Shown in pieces: positions 7,138 to 15,716 of a stretch of 34,392 nucleotides of DNA. Both the position numbers and the translations under genes were made by a program. Location of the stretch: assembly GCA_964458015.1 (NCBI GenBank), contig CAYWGR010000039.1:1-34392 (forward strand), read 5' to 3'. Position 1 is the first letter of the stretch. Every line of letters begins with the position of its first letter. Below the pieces are notes generated by a model. That model searched no databases. It was not told the origin of the DNA and worked only from the letters and a program-made list of their open reading frames with translations. This stretch comes from CAYWGR01 sp964458015. Lineage in GTDB: Bacteria; Planctomycetota; Planctomycetia; Pirellulales; Thermoguttaceae.

Positions 7138-9333
7138 ATGATGACGTTCTCACGCCTGCTGTTTGTGTCGCTCGTTTCTCTCCAATTGTTTTTGGACTCG
7201 GCATCGGCAGCCACGCCCTTGGAGAATGCCCAGGCCTTGTGGCAATTCAACAACACCAATGATTCTTTCGGACGATTCGAATCCCTGGCGGTCAACGGAG
7301 ACGTTAAACTTGGGGTCGCATTAACCGGCAAGGAACGTGAAGAATCCCTGCGTTGCGGCGGCGACGGTCATGTGGCCATCTTTAACGGCGGATTTCTTCG
7401 TGCCGTGAATAAGGCCGGCCGCTCCTTTCAGCTTGAAGGCAAGTCGATGACTCTTGCCATGCGATTGCAAGAGGTAAGTGGCCAATGGACGGCGCCGCTA
7501 TTCTCGAAAGACTCGAACAAGGATCCTTACCATATCATCCTCGGGGGTGATCAGGGTACACTTAGTTATCTGTGGCAGACACGGCCGATGGAGCAGCAGG
7601 TCAAACAGTTGACCAACAACTCGAAAGAGTTTATTGATGGGGTATTGCGTTTGCGGTATCCGATGCCGTTAGCGGATGCAAAACAATGGCATGAAATCGT
7701 CATGCGTTTCCGAGGCCCCAACTTGGAATTGTTTGTGGACGGCGTGCTGGTCGATGAAGAATGGCCATACGGAGAACTGTATCAATTCGCCGCGCCGTTT
7801 TTGATTGGAGCCGGTTATCAAAATGGCAAGCTGCAATCGACGTTTCGTGGATCGATGGATTATGTCGCTCTTTGGAATCGCGCCCTGGAGGATCCAGAGA
7901 TCACGCAATTAGCCGGCGGAAAAGAGTGCGTTGCCAAACGTGAGTTGGAAATCAACGGTCCCGTGCAGCCTATGCCGCAATACTGGAAACCGCGGGGCTA
8001 CAATGCCTGGGCAGGCGACTGCATGCCTTTTTATCACGATGGCGTATTTCATTTGTTCTATTTGTTCGACCGGCATCATCATGGAAGCAAATGGGGGCAA
8101 GGGGCACATCAATACGCTCATCTTTCCTCGAAAGACTTAATCCATTGGGAGCAGCAACCGCTGGCTGTGCCGATTGTCGCGCAATGGGAATGCTCGATGG
8201 GCACCTGCGATTGCATTTGGCACGACGGGGTCTATTACATGTTCTATACGGACTGCGGCAGTCGATGCGAGTATAAGGACAAACCGCAGGAAGGAAGTTG
8301 GATTTTCGTGGCCACAAGCACCGACGGCATCCATTTTCACAAGGATTTGAAGCCCCTTGTGTCCGGCGGCGATTGCACGGTCTTTCGCGACCCAGCCACG
8401 GGATTGTTCCACATGATCCGCGGCGGCGGCAACCGGCTTGTATCGAAGGATTTGCGGAAGTGGGAAGAAATTCCCGGCGATTTCGTGCAGCGGACCGATC
8501 CGAATACAACCGGTGAATGTCCGCACTTGTTTGCATGGAACGGATGGTATTATTTTATCCTGGGCGCAAATGCCATTTGGAAGTCTCGCAACGCCTTGGG
8601 GCCTTGGGAACCAATTGCTCCGACGATTTATGACGGATTGTTCGTGCCCAAGGTGGCCGAATTCAAGGATAACCGTCGCATTTTGGCAGGCTTCATGTTC
8701 CATTACGGTTGGGCTGGTCATTTGGCCGTGCGTGAACTTACCCAATCGCCCGACGGATCGTTGGGGATAAAATTCGTACCGGAGCTGATTCCAGCCAGCG
8801 GCCATCCGCAGTCGTTGCAGTTCAATCCGATGGCATCCGGCGCGGTTGGCGACCGGAGCAAGATTTCCATCAAAACGGATAAGCCGTTTGCCGCGGCAGC
8901 CTTACAAGGCATGGCCCCGAACGTTCGTATTACGATGCGCGTCGTGCCGCAGCCCGGCGTAAAAATGTTCGGCCTTTGTCTAAGAGGAAAAGGTGATTAC
9001 GAGGGCGGTTGTGAATTGCGATTCGAGCCGTCACGAAAAAGAGTCCAATATGGGATGCCGGTCGATCACGGCCCGGCCAAAGACGCGAAAGACCCGATTG
9101 CACGCGGTTCGGATCATGCACTCGAAAACGTCGAGCAGTTGGACAAACCGTTTAACTTGGATATTATCGTGAAGAATGACCTGGTCGATACTTGCATCGA
9201 CGGACGCCGTGTTACCATCACGCGCCGAGGGCCGGAGATGAACGGCGATCGATTGTATTTCTTCGCTGGCGAGGGCGGGGTGACGTTTGAGTCGATTGAA
9301 GTGCGCCCGCTTGTGGAACCGGGGAGACCGTAA
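7138..9333 (+). CDS. Secreted LamG-GH32-like five-bladed-propeller glycoside hydrolase
   Basis: The protein has 731 residues and a signal peptide ending at SASA|A (residue 24-25). Residues 30-250 are a LamG/concanavalin-like beta-sandwich (FRGSMDYVALWNRAL near its end). Residues 285-580 form a GH32-type propeller with all three acidic motifs: the nucleophile Asp294 in AGDCMPFYHDGVFHLFY, R417-D418-P419 for the transition-state stabiliser, and E460-C461-P462 for the acid/base. WGQGAHQYAHLSSKDLIHWE matches the GH32 blade following the nucleophile. A C-terminal beta-sandwich domain follows. GH32 enzymes cleave fructosyl linkages (levan, inulin, sucrose), but the usual WMNDPNG is changed to AWAGDC, so specificity may differ. 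AGGAAAA precedes the ATG. It shares an operon with the kinase gene 3 nt downstream. Confidence 0.85.
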   Translation: MMTFSRLLFVSLVSLQLFLDSASAATPLENAQALWQFNNTNDSFGRFESLAVNGDVKLGVALTGKEREESLRCGGDGHVAIFNGGFLRAVNKAGRSFQLEGKSMTLAMRLQEVSGQWTAPLFSKDSNKDPYHIILGGDQGTLSYLWQTRPMEQQVKQLTNNSKEFIDGVLRLRYPMPLADAKQWHEIVMRFRGPNLELFVDGVLVDEEWPYGELYQFAAPFLIGAGYQNGKLQSTFRGSMDYVALWNRALEDPEITQLAGGKECVAKRELEINGPVQPMPQYWKPRGYNAWAGDCMPFYHDGVFHLFYLFDRHHHGSKWGQGAHQYAHLSSKDLIHWEQQPLAVPIVAQWECSMGTCDCIWHDGVYYMFYTDCGSRCEYKDKPQEGSWIFVATSTDGIHFHKDLKPLVSGGDCTVFRDPATGLFHMIRGGGNRLVSKDLRKWEEIPGDFVQRTDPNTTGECPHLFAWNGWYYFILGANAIWKSRNALGPWEPIAPTIYDGLFVPKVAEFKDNRRILAGFMFHYGWAGHLAVRELTQSPDGSLGIKFVPELIPASGHPQSLQFNPMASGAVGDRSKISIKTDKPFAAAALQGMAPNVRITMRVVPQPGVKMFGLCLRGKGDYEGGCELRFEPSRKRVQYGMPVDHGPAKDAKDPIARGSDHALENVEQLDKPFNLDIIVKNDLVDTCIDGRRVTITRRGPEMNGDRLYFFAGEGGVTFESIEVRPLVEPGRP

Positions 9334-9336
9334 AAT

Positions 9337-10752
9337 ATGTCGGAAATTGCAGTCGGCGTGGATCTAGGGACAACCAAGATCACGGCCTTGGCCTTGGAAC
9401 CGATTTCCGGCAAGATTGTTGCCTTGCATACGGTTGCAAACGATGCGGAAATCACATCGCTCTCGGATCGCGTTCGCGGACATTCAGAATGGGATCCGCA
9501 ACGCATTGTCGAACTAGCATGTCAATGTCTGAAAAGCGTCGCTGAGCAACTAGGCATTCGATGCAAGGATATTGTCGGCCTCGGGATTACGGGTCAGCAG
9601 CACGGCGTGGTTTTAACCGATCCAATACTTCGGCCGCTGACTCCGCTGGTAAATTGGCAAGATCGGCGGGGCGATGAGCAATTTCCGGGCAACAACCGAA
9701 CGATCGTCCAAGAGGCCGCCTATCGGGTTGGCGATGAAGCATCGCAACGCACCGGATGCGGCTTGGCCTCGGGAATGATGGGTGTAACACTGTTTTGGTG
9801 GAAGTTGCACCAGCAGTTGCCGGGCGAGTGCACCGCTTGTTTCATCATGGATTATTTTGCGGCTCGGCTGACGGATCGTCGGCCGGCAAGCGATCCAACC
9901 AACGCCGCCAGCAGCGGCGCGTTCAATGTACAGCAACGCTGCTGGGATATGTCGCTGCTAGAGGCATTGGAATTGCCGGCTTCGCTTTTTCCGGAGATTC
10001 GCGAGGCAAACCAGCCGTTGGGCCCCTTAACGCCAGCGATGGCAACCGCGATCGGCATTCCGGCCGGCATTCCGGTTTACGTTCCGCTCGGTGATAGTCA
10101 AGCGGCATTTCTCGGTAGCGTCGAGGATCTTCGGCAAGATGTGGTGATCAACGTGGGCACGGGCGCACAAGTCATGGCGACAACCGCGCATTATCATTAT
10201 GCGCCGCCCTTAGAAACGCGCCCCATGCCGCTTGAGGGCAATTTGTTGGTTAGCGCTCAGCTTTGCGGAGGGCGAGCCTATGCCTTGCTTGAGGATTTTT
10301 TTTGCAAGGCATTGCAGGAACTCGGCGGCTTGGATGTTAAGGACAAAAAATTCGACGTCATGAATCGATTGGCCGAGGGCATTCCCTCGGGTTGCAACGG
10401 CTTGCGATGCCGGCCTTTGTTCGCCGGAACGCGAGCAGCGCCCAAGTTGAGAGCTTCTTGGTCTGGCATGTCGCCGGAGAATTTCACGCCGGCCCATCTA
10501 TCGCGGGCATTGCTGGAAGGCATCGCCGACGTGTTATTCGAAGACTACGAACATATTCGTCAAGCGGCAGGGCAAGCGTATCGCCATCTTGTCGGGAGCG
10601 GCAATGCCTTGCGAAAAAATCCGTTGTTGCGGCAAATCATCTGCGCGCGTTTTGCCATGCCGTTGCGAATGATTCCCCATGAAGAAGAAGCCGCCCTGGG
10701 CGCGGCACGCATAGCCGTTTCAGGAACGGGCATCTCTTCCGTTTTCCGGTAA
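9337..10752 (+). CDS. FGGY-family kinase, sedoheptulokinase-like
   Basis: The 471-residue protein belongs to the FGGY sugar kinases of the actin/hexokinase fold. It has the N-terminal phosphate loop VDLGTTK (8-14), GITGQQHG (83-90), the catalytic Asp253 in LGDSQAAF, and the C-terminal adenosine region VGSGNALRKNPLLRQI. Several segments resemble animal sedoheptulokinase more than xylulokinase: LVNWQDRRG, TGCGLASGMMGVTLFWWKLH, DPTNAASSGAFNVQQRCWD and VINVGTGAQV. The predicted reaction is ATP-dependent phosphorylation of a ketose such as sedoheptulose to feed the pentose phosphate pathway. Another ketose is possible. The GGGGAG of the upstream gene end serves as ribosome binding site, and the 3-nt gap implies translational coupling. 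It would process the sugar freed by the hydrolases and imported by the MFS permease. Confidence 0.85.
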   Translation: MSEIAVGVDLGTTKITALALEPISGKIVALHTVANDAEITSLSDRVRGHSEWDPQRIVELACQCLKSVAEQLGIRCKDIVGLGITGQQHGVVLTDPILRPLTPLVNWQDRRGDEQFPGNNRTIVQEAAYRVGDEASQRTGCGLASGMMGVTLFWWKLHQQLPGECTACFIMDYFAARLTDRRPASDPTNAASSGAFNVQQRCWDMSLLEALELPASLFPEIREANQPLGPLTPAMATAIGIPAGIPVYVPLGDSQAAFLGSVEDLRQDVVINVGTGAQVMATTAHYHYAPPLETRPMPLEGNLLVSAQLCGGRAYALLEDFFCKALQELGGLDVKDKKFDVMNRLAEGIPSGCNGLRCRPLFAGTRAAPKLRASWSGMSPENFTPAHLSRALLEGIADVLFEDYEHIRQAAGQAYRHLVGSGNALRKNPLLRQIICARFAMPLRMIPHEEEAALGAARIAVSGTGISSVFR

Positions 10753-11128
10753 GCCCATTGTTTTTCAAACTCGAATTGTCATCCGCGGGGGTTTGAAAAA
10801 TATTCGAGGAAAACAGTTGCTTTTTTATTCCGGTTTATGTAAGGTGATGGCAGGAACACGGCAGAGGCTTACGGTGCCCGGAACACACCAACCTGCTCAC
10901 CTCGATCCGTGTCCTCACTATGCTTAGTACCGGCAGATTTACTGCTTTGGTACGAAGTTTGGTATTCAAGTCCCACCGGTCTAGCGGCGCAAGCCGTGGC
11001 CCTATGCAATTGCCGCGGAGAACACACCTTTCCGGCTCCCAGAAGACGGATGCCAGGTTGTTTGAGCCACGTTGCGCTCGGCCCCTAGTCCGTCTTTTAG
11101 TCGCCCAGACACCACTATCGAGGCCAAT
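10753..11128. other. Intergenic region with a 10-bp inverted repeat
   Basis: This 376-bp gap separates the sugar locus from the MoxR cluster. TTTTTCAAAC (10761-10770) and GTTTGAAAAA (10791-10800) form a perfect 10-bp inverted repeat 8 nt after the kinase stop, with a 20-nt loop. It could end the sugar transcript, although the stem is AT-rich and the following T-run (10820-10826) is detached. No convincing gene or RNA was recognised in the rest. A long minus-strand frame over it is a shadow of the MoxR gene. Confidence 0.4.
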
Positions 11129-12169
11129 ATGAATCCTGATACGAATGTCGAATCTTCGTCGGCTGTAGGAGCGGTGGATCCCAATGATCTGCGTTTGGCC
11201 GAGCAGCTTGCCAATGTCTACGGACGCATGCGCGGCCGGCTGAGCACGGTGATCGTCGGCCAGGATGCCGTACTCAAACAAGTGATGATCGCTTTGTTTT
11301 GCCAGGGCCATTGCATTTTGGAAGGGGTTCCCGGCTTGGCCAAGACGTTGATGATATCGAGCATCGCCCAGTTGTTGAGCCTGACCTTCCGCCGCATCCA
11401 GTTTACGCCCGACTTGATGCCCTCGGACATCACCGGCACGGAAATTTTGGAAGAAGAAGAGGGCGGCGGCCGTCGGATGCGATTCGTCAAAGGCCCCGTG
11501 TTCGGCAATATCATCTTGGGTGATGAAATCAACCGCACGCCTCCCAAAACCCAAGCGGCCCTGTTGCAGGCGATGCAGGAGTATTGCGTAACCGTGTCGG
11601 GCGAAAACTTCCTGCTTGAAAAACCGTTCCTTGTACTCGGCACGCAAAACCCCATCGAGCAGGAAGGCACCTATCCGCTGCCCGAGGCACAATTGGACCG
11701 CTTCATGTTCAAAATCATCGTTGATTATCCAAATTTCGACGAGGAATTGGCGATTGCCGAACGAACGACCTCGACCGATACGGCAGTGTTGAAGCCGATG
11801 CTCGACCGTGCGGCGATTCTCACCTTGCAGAAAATCGTGCGAAAAGTGATTGTCGGCCGCAGCGCGGCGGCCTATGCCGTGCAATTGGTGCGAGCGACGC
11901 GCCCCGGCTCGCCCGATGCCCCGGATTTCGTCAACAAGTATCTGACCTGGGGCGCCGGCACCAGGGCATGTCAATGTTTGTTACTAGGCGCGAAGGCCCA
12001 TGCCCTCCTGGACGGCCGGGTGCATGTTTCGACCGGTGACATTCGCTCGGTTGCCAAGCCCGTGCTGCGACATCGGCTGGTTAGCAGCTTTGCCGCCGAA
12101 AGCGATGGCATTACCCCCGACCATATCGTGGAGAAGTTGTTCCAAACGGTGCGCGAACCGCTGGAGTAA
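11129..12169 (+). CDS. MoxR-family AAA+ ATPase
   Basis: The 346-residue protein has the AAA_3 core. Walker A is GVPGLAKT (66-73), Walker B is IILGDEINR (128-136) with the catalytic Glu, sensor 1 is LVLGTQNP (168-175), and LPEAQLDRF (184-192) is the MoxR signature with the Arg finger. A C-terminal lid with VSTGDIRSVAKPVLRHR follows. The ATG at 11129 has GAGG 8 nt upstream and starts a normal MoxR N-terminus; an in-frame ATG at 11072 would add 19 unconserved residues. MoxR ATPases act as chaperones or activators for partner proteins with VWA domains. The next gene, 2 nt downstream, encodes DUF58, the usual partner, and two more VWA proteins follow. The cellular target in Planctomycetota is unknown. 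Confidence 0.96.
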   Translation: MNPDTNVESSSAVGAVDPNDLRLAEQLANVYGRMRGRLSTVIVGQDAVLKQVMIALFCQGHCILEGVPGLAKTLMISSIAQLLSLTFRRIQFTPDLMPSDITGTEILEEEEGGGRRMRFVKGPVFGNIILGDEINRTPPKTQAALLQAMQEYCVTVSGENFLLEKPFLVLGTQNPIEQEGTYPLPEAQLDRFMFKIIVDYPNFDEELAIAERTTSTDTAVLKPMLDRAAILTLQKIVRKVIVGRSAAAYAVQLVRATRPGSPDAPDFVNKYLTWGAGTRACQCLLLGAKAHALLDGRVHVSTGDIRSVAKPVLRHRLVSSFAAESDGITPDHIVEKLFQTVREPLE

Positions 12170-12171
12170 CG

Positions 12172-13059
12172 ATGGCGCAACAATATTTCGATCCCGAAGG
12201 GTTGGCTCGGATCGGCCATATGGAGCTTGTGGTGCGGAACGTCGTTGAGGGATTCCTCACCGGCCGGCATCGCAGCCCCTATCATGGCTTTTCGGTCGAG
12301 TATCTCGACCATCGCGCCTATACGCCGGGCGATGATCTGAGAGCCCTGGATTGGAAAATTCTTGCCCGCACCAATAAGTATTACCTGAAGCTCTTTCAGG
12401 ACGAAACGAATCTGCGAGCGCATATCCTTTTGGATTGTTCGCATTCGATGGCGTTTCAAAGCGGAAAGCTCAGCAAATTGCAGTATGGGAGCTATCTAGC
12501 GGCGGCACTAACATACCTGTTGCTTCGCCAAAATGACGCCGTGGGCGTGGTATTGTTCGACCGCGAAATTCGCCAGCACTTGCCGCCAAAGGCAAGACCA
12601 ACGCAATTCCGCCGCGTTTTAGATATGTTGGAAAACGTCAAGCCCGGCGGTGAAACTAACGTGGGCGGGATCCTGCACGAGGTGGCCGAACGCATTCGTC
12701 AACGCGGCCTGGTCATCATCATCAGTGATCTGATCGACGACGAGGCTTCCATCGCGAACGGATTGCAGCACTTCATCCACAACCACCACAATGTCATTGT
12801 TTTCCATACGCTCGATCAGGCCGAGCTCAATTTTCCCTATGACCAGTTCACGCGGTTCAAGGATATTGAAGGCGACGGCATCGTGGCGACCAATCCCAAA
12901 AGTTTGCGAAGCCAGTATCTGGCTCGGATGAAAACCTTTCTCGACCGGATACGCGACGAGTGTTTTTCCCGCAAAATCGGCTACCATTTAACCGACACCG
13001 AGCAACCTTACGACGCCATGCTGGCGGCGTATTTGGACAAGCGATCTCGATTGGGCTAA
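12172..13059 (+). CDS. DUF58 domain protein
   Basis: The 295-residue protein has the DUF58 signature RAYTPGDDLRALDWKILART (48-67) followed by a VWA-like fold with the metal-binding motif DCSHS (D88, S90, S92). It has no membrane segment, so it is probably cytoplasmic or peripherally bound. DUF58 proteins are nearly always encoded with MoxR ATPases and are thought to be their adaptors or substrates. The start is 2 nt after the MoxR stop, a sign of coupled translation. The next gene starts 4 nt downstream. Confidence 0.94.
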   Translation: MAQQYFDPEGLARIGHMELVVRNVVEGFLTGRHRSPYHGFSVEYLDHRAYTPGDDLRALDWKILARTNKYYLKLFQDETNLRAHILLDCSHSMAFQSGKLSKLQYGSYLAAALTYLLLRQNDAVGVVLFDREIRQHLPPKARPTQFRRVLDMLENVKPGGETNVGGILHEVAERIRQRGLVIIISDLIDDEASIANGLQHFIHNHHNVIVFHTLDQAELNFPYDQFTRFKDIEGDGIVATNPKSLRSQYLARMKTFLDRIRDECFSRKIGYHLTDTEQPYDAMLAAYLDKRSRLG

Positions 13060-13063
13060 ACGC

Positions 13064-15403
13064 ATGGATCTGATCCACACAGGCTTGCTCTTTCTGTTGC
13101 CGCTGGCGGCGGTGCCGATTCTGTTGCATCTATTGAGCTTGCACAGGCTTAAAACGGTGGAAATCAGCACATATCGCTTCCTTTTCGACAGTTTTGTGCA
13201 GCAGCGTCGTAAAATGCGATTTCTGGAAGCACTGGTGGCGATGCTTCGCGTTTTGTTCTTGCTGCTATTCGTCTTCGTCGTCTCCCGTCCGGTCGCCAGT
13301 CACTGGAGAGCGCTGTTCGGAGGCGGCTCGGGCCGCGATGTGCTGATGATGGTCGATTGCTCGGCCAGCATGAATGCACAGACTGGCGGAGTATCGTCGT
13401 TCGATCGAGCCAAAAACGCCGTGCGAAAAATTGCCGAGCGACTCAATCCCTCGGATCGGCTCACACTTTATCGAGTCGCGGGGCAAACCGAGGAAGTCTT
13501 CAGCCGGTTTAGCGGGGATACCGCTTCGATCGACGACTATATCGACTCGCTCAAGCTGAGCCCTTCACGGGCCAATGTATTCGCCGCTTTGAATCAAGCG
13601 TTCGGCCATGATCATACCGACCGGGTGCGTCCCTTGGTTTACTTGTTGACGGACTGCCAGACCGGCAGTTGGCGCGAATTAAACCAGCAAGCGGCCGATG
13701 GCATTGTTCCCGAAAAGGCCGAACTGATCATCGTCAATGTGGCCTCGCAAACCGAGACGGCCAATGCAGGCGTCGTAGGCAATCCACCGCCGCGCGAACG
13801 GGCCGTCGTCGGTTTGCCGCTGCGGCTCTCCGCCCGAGTCACAAATTTCTCTAAAAGCCAACCGGCCGATGTCACGTTGAGCATGTTCATCGACGACAAG
13901 GAAATCGCCCGCACGCCGATCGGTTTGAAGCCGGGGCAAACGGTCGAACATGAATTTCCTTTTGTACCGACCGAGTCCGGTGTGCTTCGCGGACGTTTTG
14001 AAATCACGGAAGATCGTTTTCCTGACGACGATCGCTATCAATTCGCGATTTCCGTCGCACCGCAAATCAAGGTGTTGCTGGTCAACGGCAATCCGACTCC
14101 CGACCCGTTCCAAAACGAAGCACTGTTCCTTCGAACGGCGCTGAGTTCGACGACGCCGCAAGATAACAAGGCTACAGAAGAAGCGTCTTTCCCAACGAAC
14201 GCACCGGCGGAGTCCAACGCAGCTACCCTTGCGCGCGAGATGCAGCGGTCGCTCCAAGTGATTGAAATTCCGGAGTCGGGCCTCAATCTCGAATCGCTAC
14301 GCGACGCGGGCGCGGTGATTCTGGCGAATTGTGGCAGCCTTAATCCGCAACAGTTCGGATGGCTTCGAGACTATGTGCATGACGGCGGCGGCTTGGCCCT
14401 ATTTCCCGGCGACCGCGTGAATCATGACGTTTACAATTCGCAACTATTTTTGATTCCCGGCCCCACGAAACAGAAATTCGTTGCCGTGACGATGGGCGCC
14501 GCCGTGGGCGATGCCCAGAAGTTCGATTCGTTCCGACGGCTGGAATTGGTCGATTACACGCATCCCGTGTTGCGGGTGTTCGACGATCCGAAAGCCAGAT
14601 ATTTCGCCACGGCCAATTTTTACCGTTGTTTTCCGATCACGCCGGACGAGGGCGTGAATGCCGTTTCGACGCTGGGCGGGTTCGCAAGCATGGAGCCTGC
14701 CATGATTGAAGGGCGGTTCGGTGACGGCTCGGTCTTGTTGGCGGCATTTCCTGCCACGGCCGAGTGGTCGAATTTACCGCTGAAACCGGAGTTCGTGCCG
14801 CTCGTATTGCAAATGATCAACCATGCGAAACGGCGCGCCGAGTTGGATGCCCCCACGGTCGTTCTGCCCGAGGGATCGGCCGAAATCACAGTCACTGCCG
14901 CCTGGAATCCACTAACCGCCACGGTGACGGACCCCGCGGGACACAGCTCCGAACTTACCTTCCAACAAGTCGGCACGCGAATGGTCGGCGGCTTTGATCG
15001 CACCATGTTGCCCGGCTATTATCGCGTTGAAGTGCAAGGGGGCAAGTCAAACCAGGCGAAACAAGGCACGGCCAGTTTCGCCGTCAATCTTGCCGCCGAA
15101 GAATCGCAACTTACTTGGGCGCGCGAAGAGGAGATTCGTCGATGGCTGCCCGGTGCGTCGCTTCAAGTAGTCGATGCCTCGGCCGAAGCTCAACAGCAAT
15201 TCGGTTCGGTCGGCGAAGGCACGGAGATGTGGCGCTATCTGTTGGCGATAACATTTGTCATCATTGCAGCCGAATTCATGCTTTCGACCTATGCGGGACG
15301 ACCCGTTAAAGGTAAAGAAAATCGTTGGGGGTTCCACAGCCTGCGTCATTTCCGCCCCGGCGCTTGGGAAGACCAATGGACGGAACCGGCCGGGAAAAAT
15401 TAA
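13064..15403 (+). CDS. BatA-like membrane protein with VWA domain
   Basis: The 779-residue protein starts with the aerotolerance-regulator N-terminal module: a helix (6-24), the RLKTVEISTYRFL link, and a second helix (about 54-75). A VWA domain follows with an intact MIDAS (DCSAS: D98, S100, S102; TDCQTG further on). Then come beta-sandwich regions, a glutamine-amidotransferase-like segment (GAVILANCGSLNPQQFGWLR, then DGGGLALFPGD) and a C-terminal transmembrane helix (about 721-739). This domain order is common in planctomycete MoxR clusters. It is probably a periplasm-facing membrane protein whose folding or assembly depends on MoxR and DUF58. The enzymatic activity of the amidotransferase-like part is doubtful; no catalytic triad was traced. 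Confidence 0.88.
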   Translation: MDLIHTGLLFLLPLAAVPILLHLLSLHRLKTVEISTYRFLFDSFVQQRRKMRFLEALVAMLRVLFLLLFVFVVSRPVASHWRALFGGGSGRDVLMMVDCSASMNAQTGGVSSFDRAKNAVRKIAERLNPSDRLTLYRVAGQTEEVFSRFSGDTASIDDYIDSLKLSPSRANVFAALNQAFGHDHTDRVRPLVYLLTDCQTGSWRELNQQAADGIVPEKAELIIVNVASQTETANAGVVGNPPPRERAVVGLPLRLSARVTNFSKSQPADVTLSMFIDDKEIARTPIGLKPGQTVEHEFPFVPTESGVLRGRFEITEDRFPDDDRYQFAISVAPQIKVLLVNGNPTPDPFQNEALFLRTALSSTTPQDNKATEEASFPTNAPAESNAATLAREMQRSLQVIEIPESGLNLESLRDAGAVILANCGSLNPQQFGWLRDYVHDGGGLALFPGDRVNHDVYNSQLFLIPGPTKQKFVAVTMGAAVGDAQKFDSFRRLELVDYTHPVLRVFDDPKARYFATANFYRCFPITPDEGVNAVSTLGGFASMEPAMIEGRFGDGSVLLAAFPATAEWSNLPLKPEFVPLVLQMINHAKRRAELDAPTVVLPEGSAEITVTAAWNPLTATVTDPAGHSSELTFQQVGTRMVGGFDRTMLPGYYRVEVQGGKSNQAKQGTASFAVNLAAEESQLTWAREEEIRRWLPGASLQVVDASAEAQQQFGSVGEGTEMWRYLLAITFVIIAAEFMLSTYAGRPVKGKENRWGFHSLRHFRPGAWEDQWTEPAGKN

Positions 15404-15430
15404 GAAGATTATATAAATTAGCATTATCTC

Positions 15431-15499
15431 GTTTCGAAGCTCCGGCTTCGGAACGCCAGGTAGCGTATGCCGGAGGTTCCCAAGCCGGAGCTTGGTAAC
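15431..15499. repeat. REP-like palindromic element
   Basis: Two 24-nt arms, 15431-15454 and 15476-15499, are inverted copies with three mismatches around a shared core AAGCTCCGGCTT, separated by 21 nt. The GTT...AAC ends and GC-rich core look like an intergenic repetitive palindrome, which would be present elsewhere in the genome. It lies just after the BatA-like gene and could form a strong RNA hairpin. Confidence 0.7.
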
Positions 15500-15544
15500 A
15501 AAGATTGTTCATGTTGTTAGAATCGATAAGAAATTTTGCAACAG

Positions 15545-15666
15545 TTCACGGTCCGTTAAACAACGTAGTAGGCACACTCCGTGTGCCGTCACTCGCAATG
15601 CGACGAACAATGTCCTGAATCAGCGGACGGCTCACGGAGTGTGCCTGCTACTTTTTGGGCCGTGAA
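15545..15666. repeat. Long imperfect inverted repeat, MITE-like
   Basis: The inner arms 15565-15590 and 15626-15651 are 26-bp inverted copies with two mismatches, around the core GGCACACTCCGTG. Outer arms TTCACGGTCC (15545-15554) and GGGCCGTGAA (15657-15666) add another paired segment. The whole is a roughly 122-bp cruciform-like unit. It does not code for protein. It fills the gap before the 1321-residue gene, together with the preceding REP-like element. I see no flanking transposase or clear target duplication. Confidence 0.7.
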
Positions 15667-15716
15667 CGATTACGAAGGTTTTCCAGAATCGAATTGATCC
15701 ACGGAATCGATTAACC

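Noticed and set aside
10835..11974. Long open frame of 379 codons on the minus strand
   Set aside because: It lies antisense to the MoxR gene, with His/Arg/Gly-rich low-complexity translation typical of a shadow frame. It has no recognisable motif or ribosome binding site.
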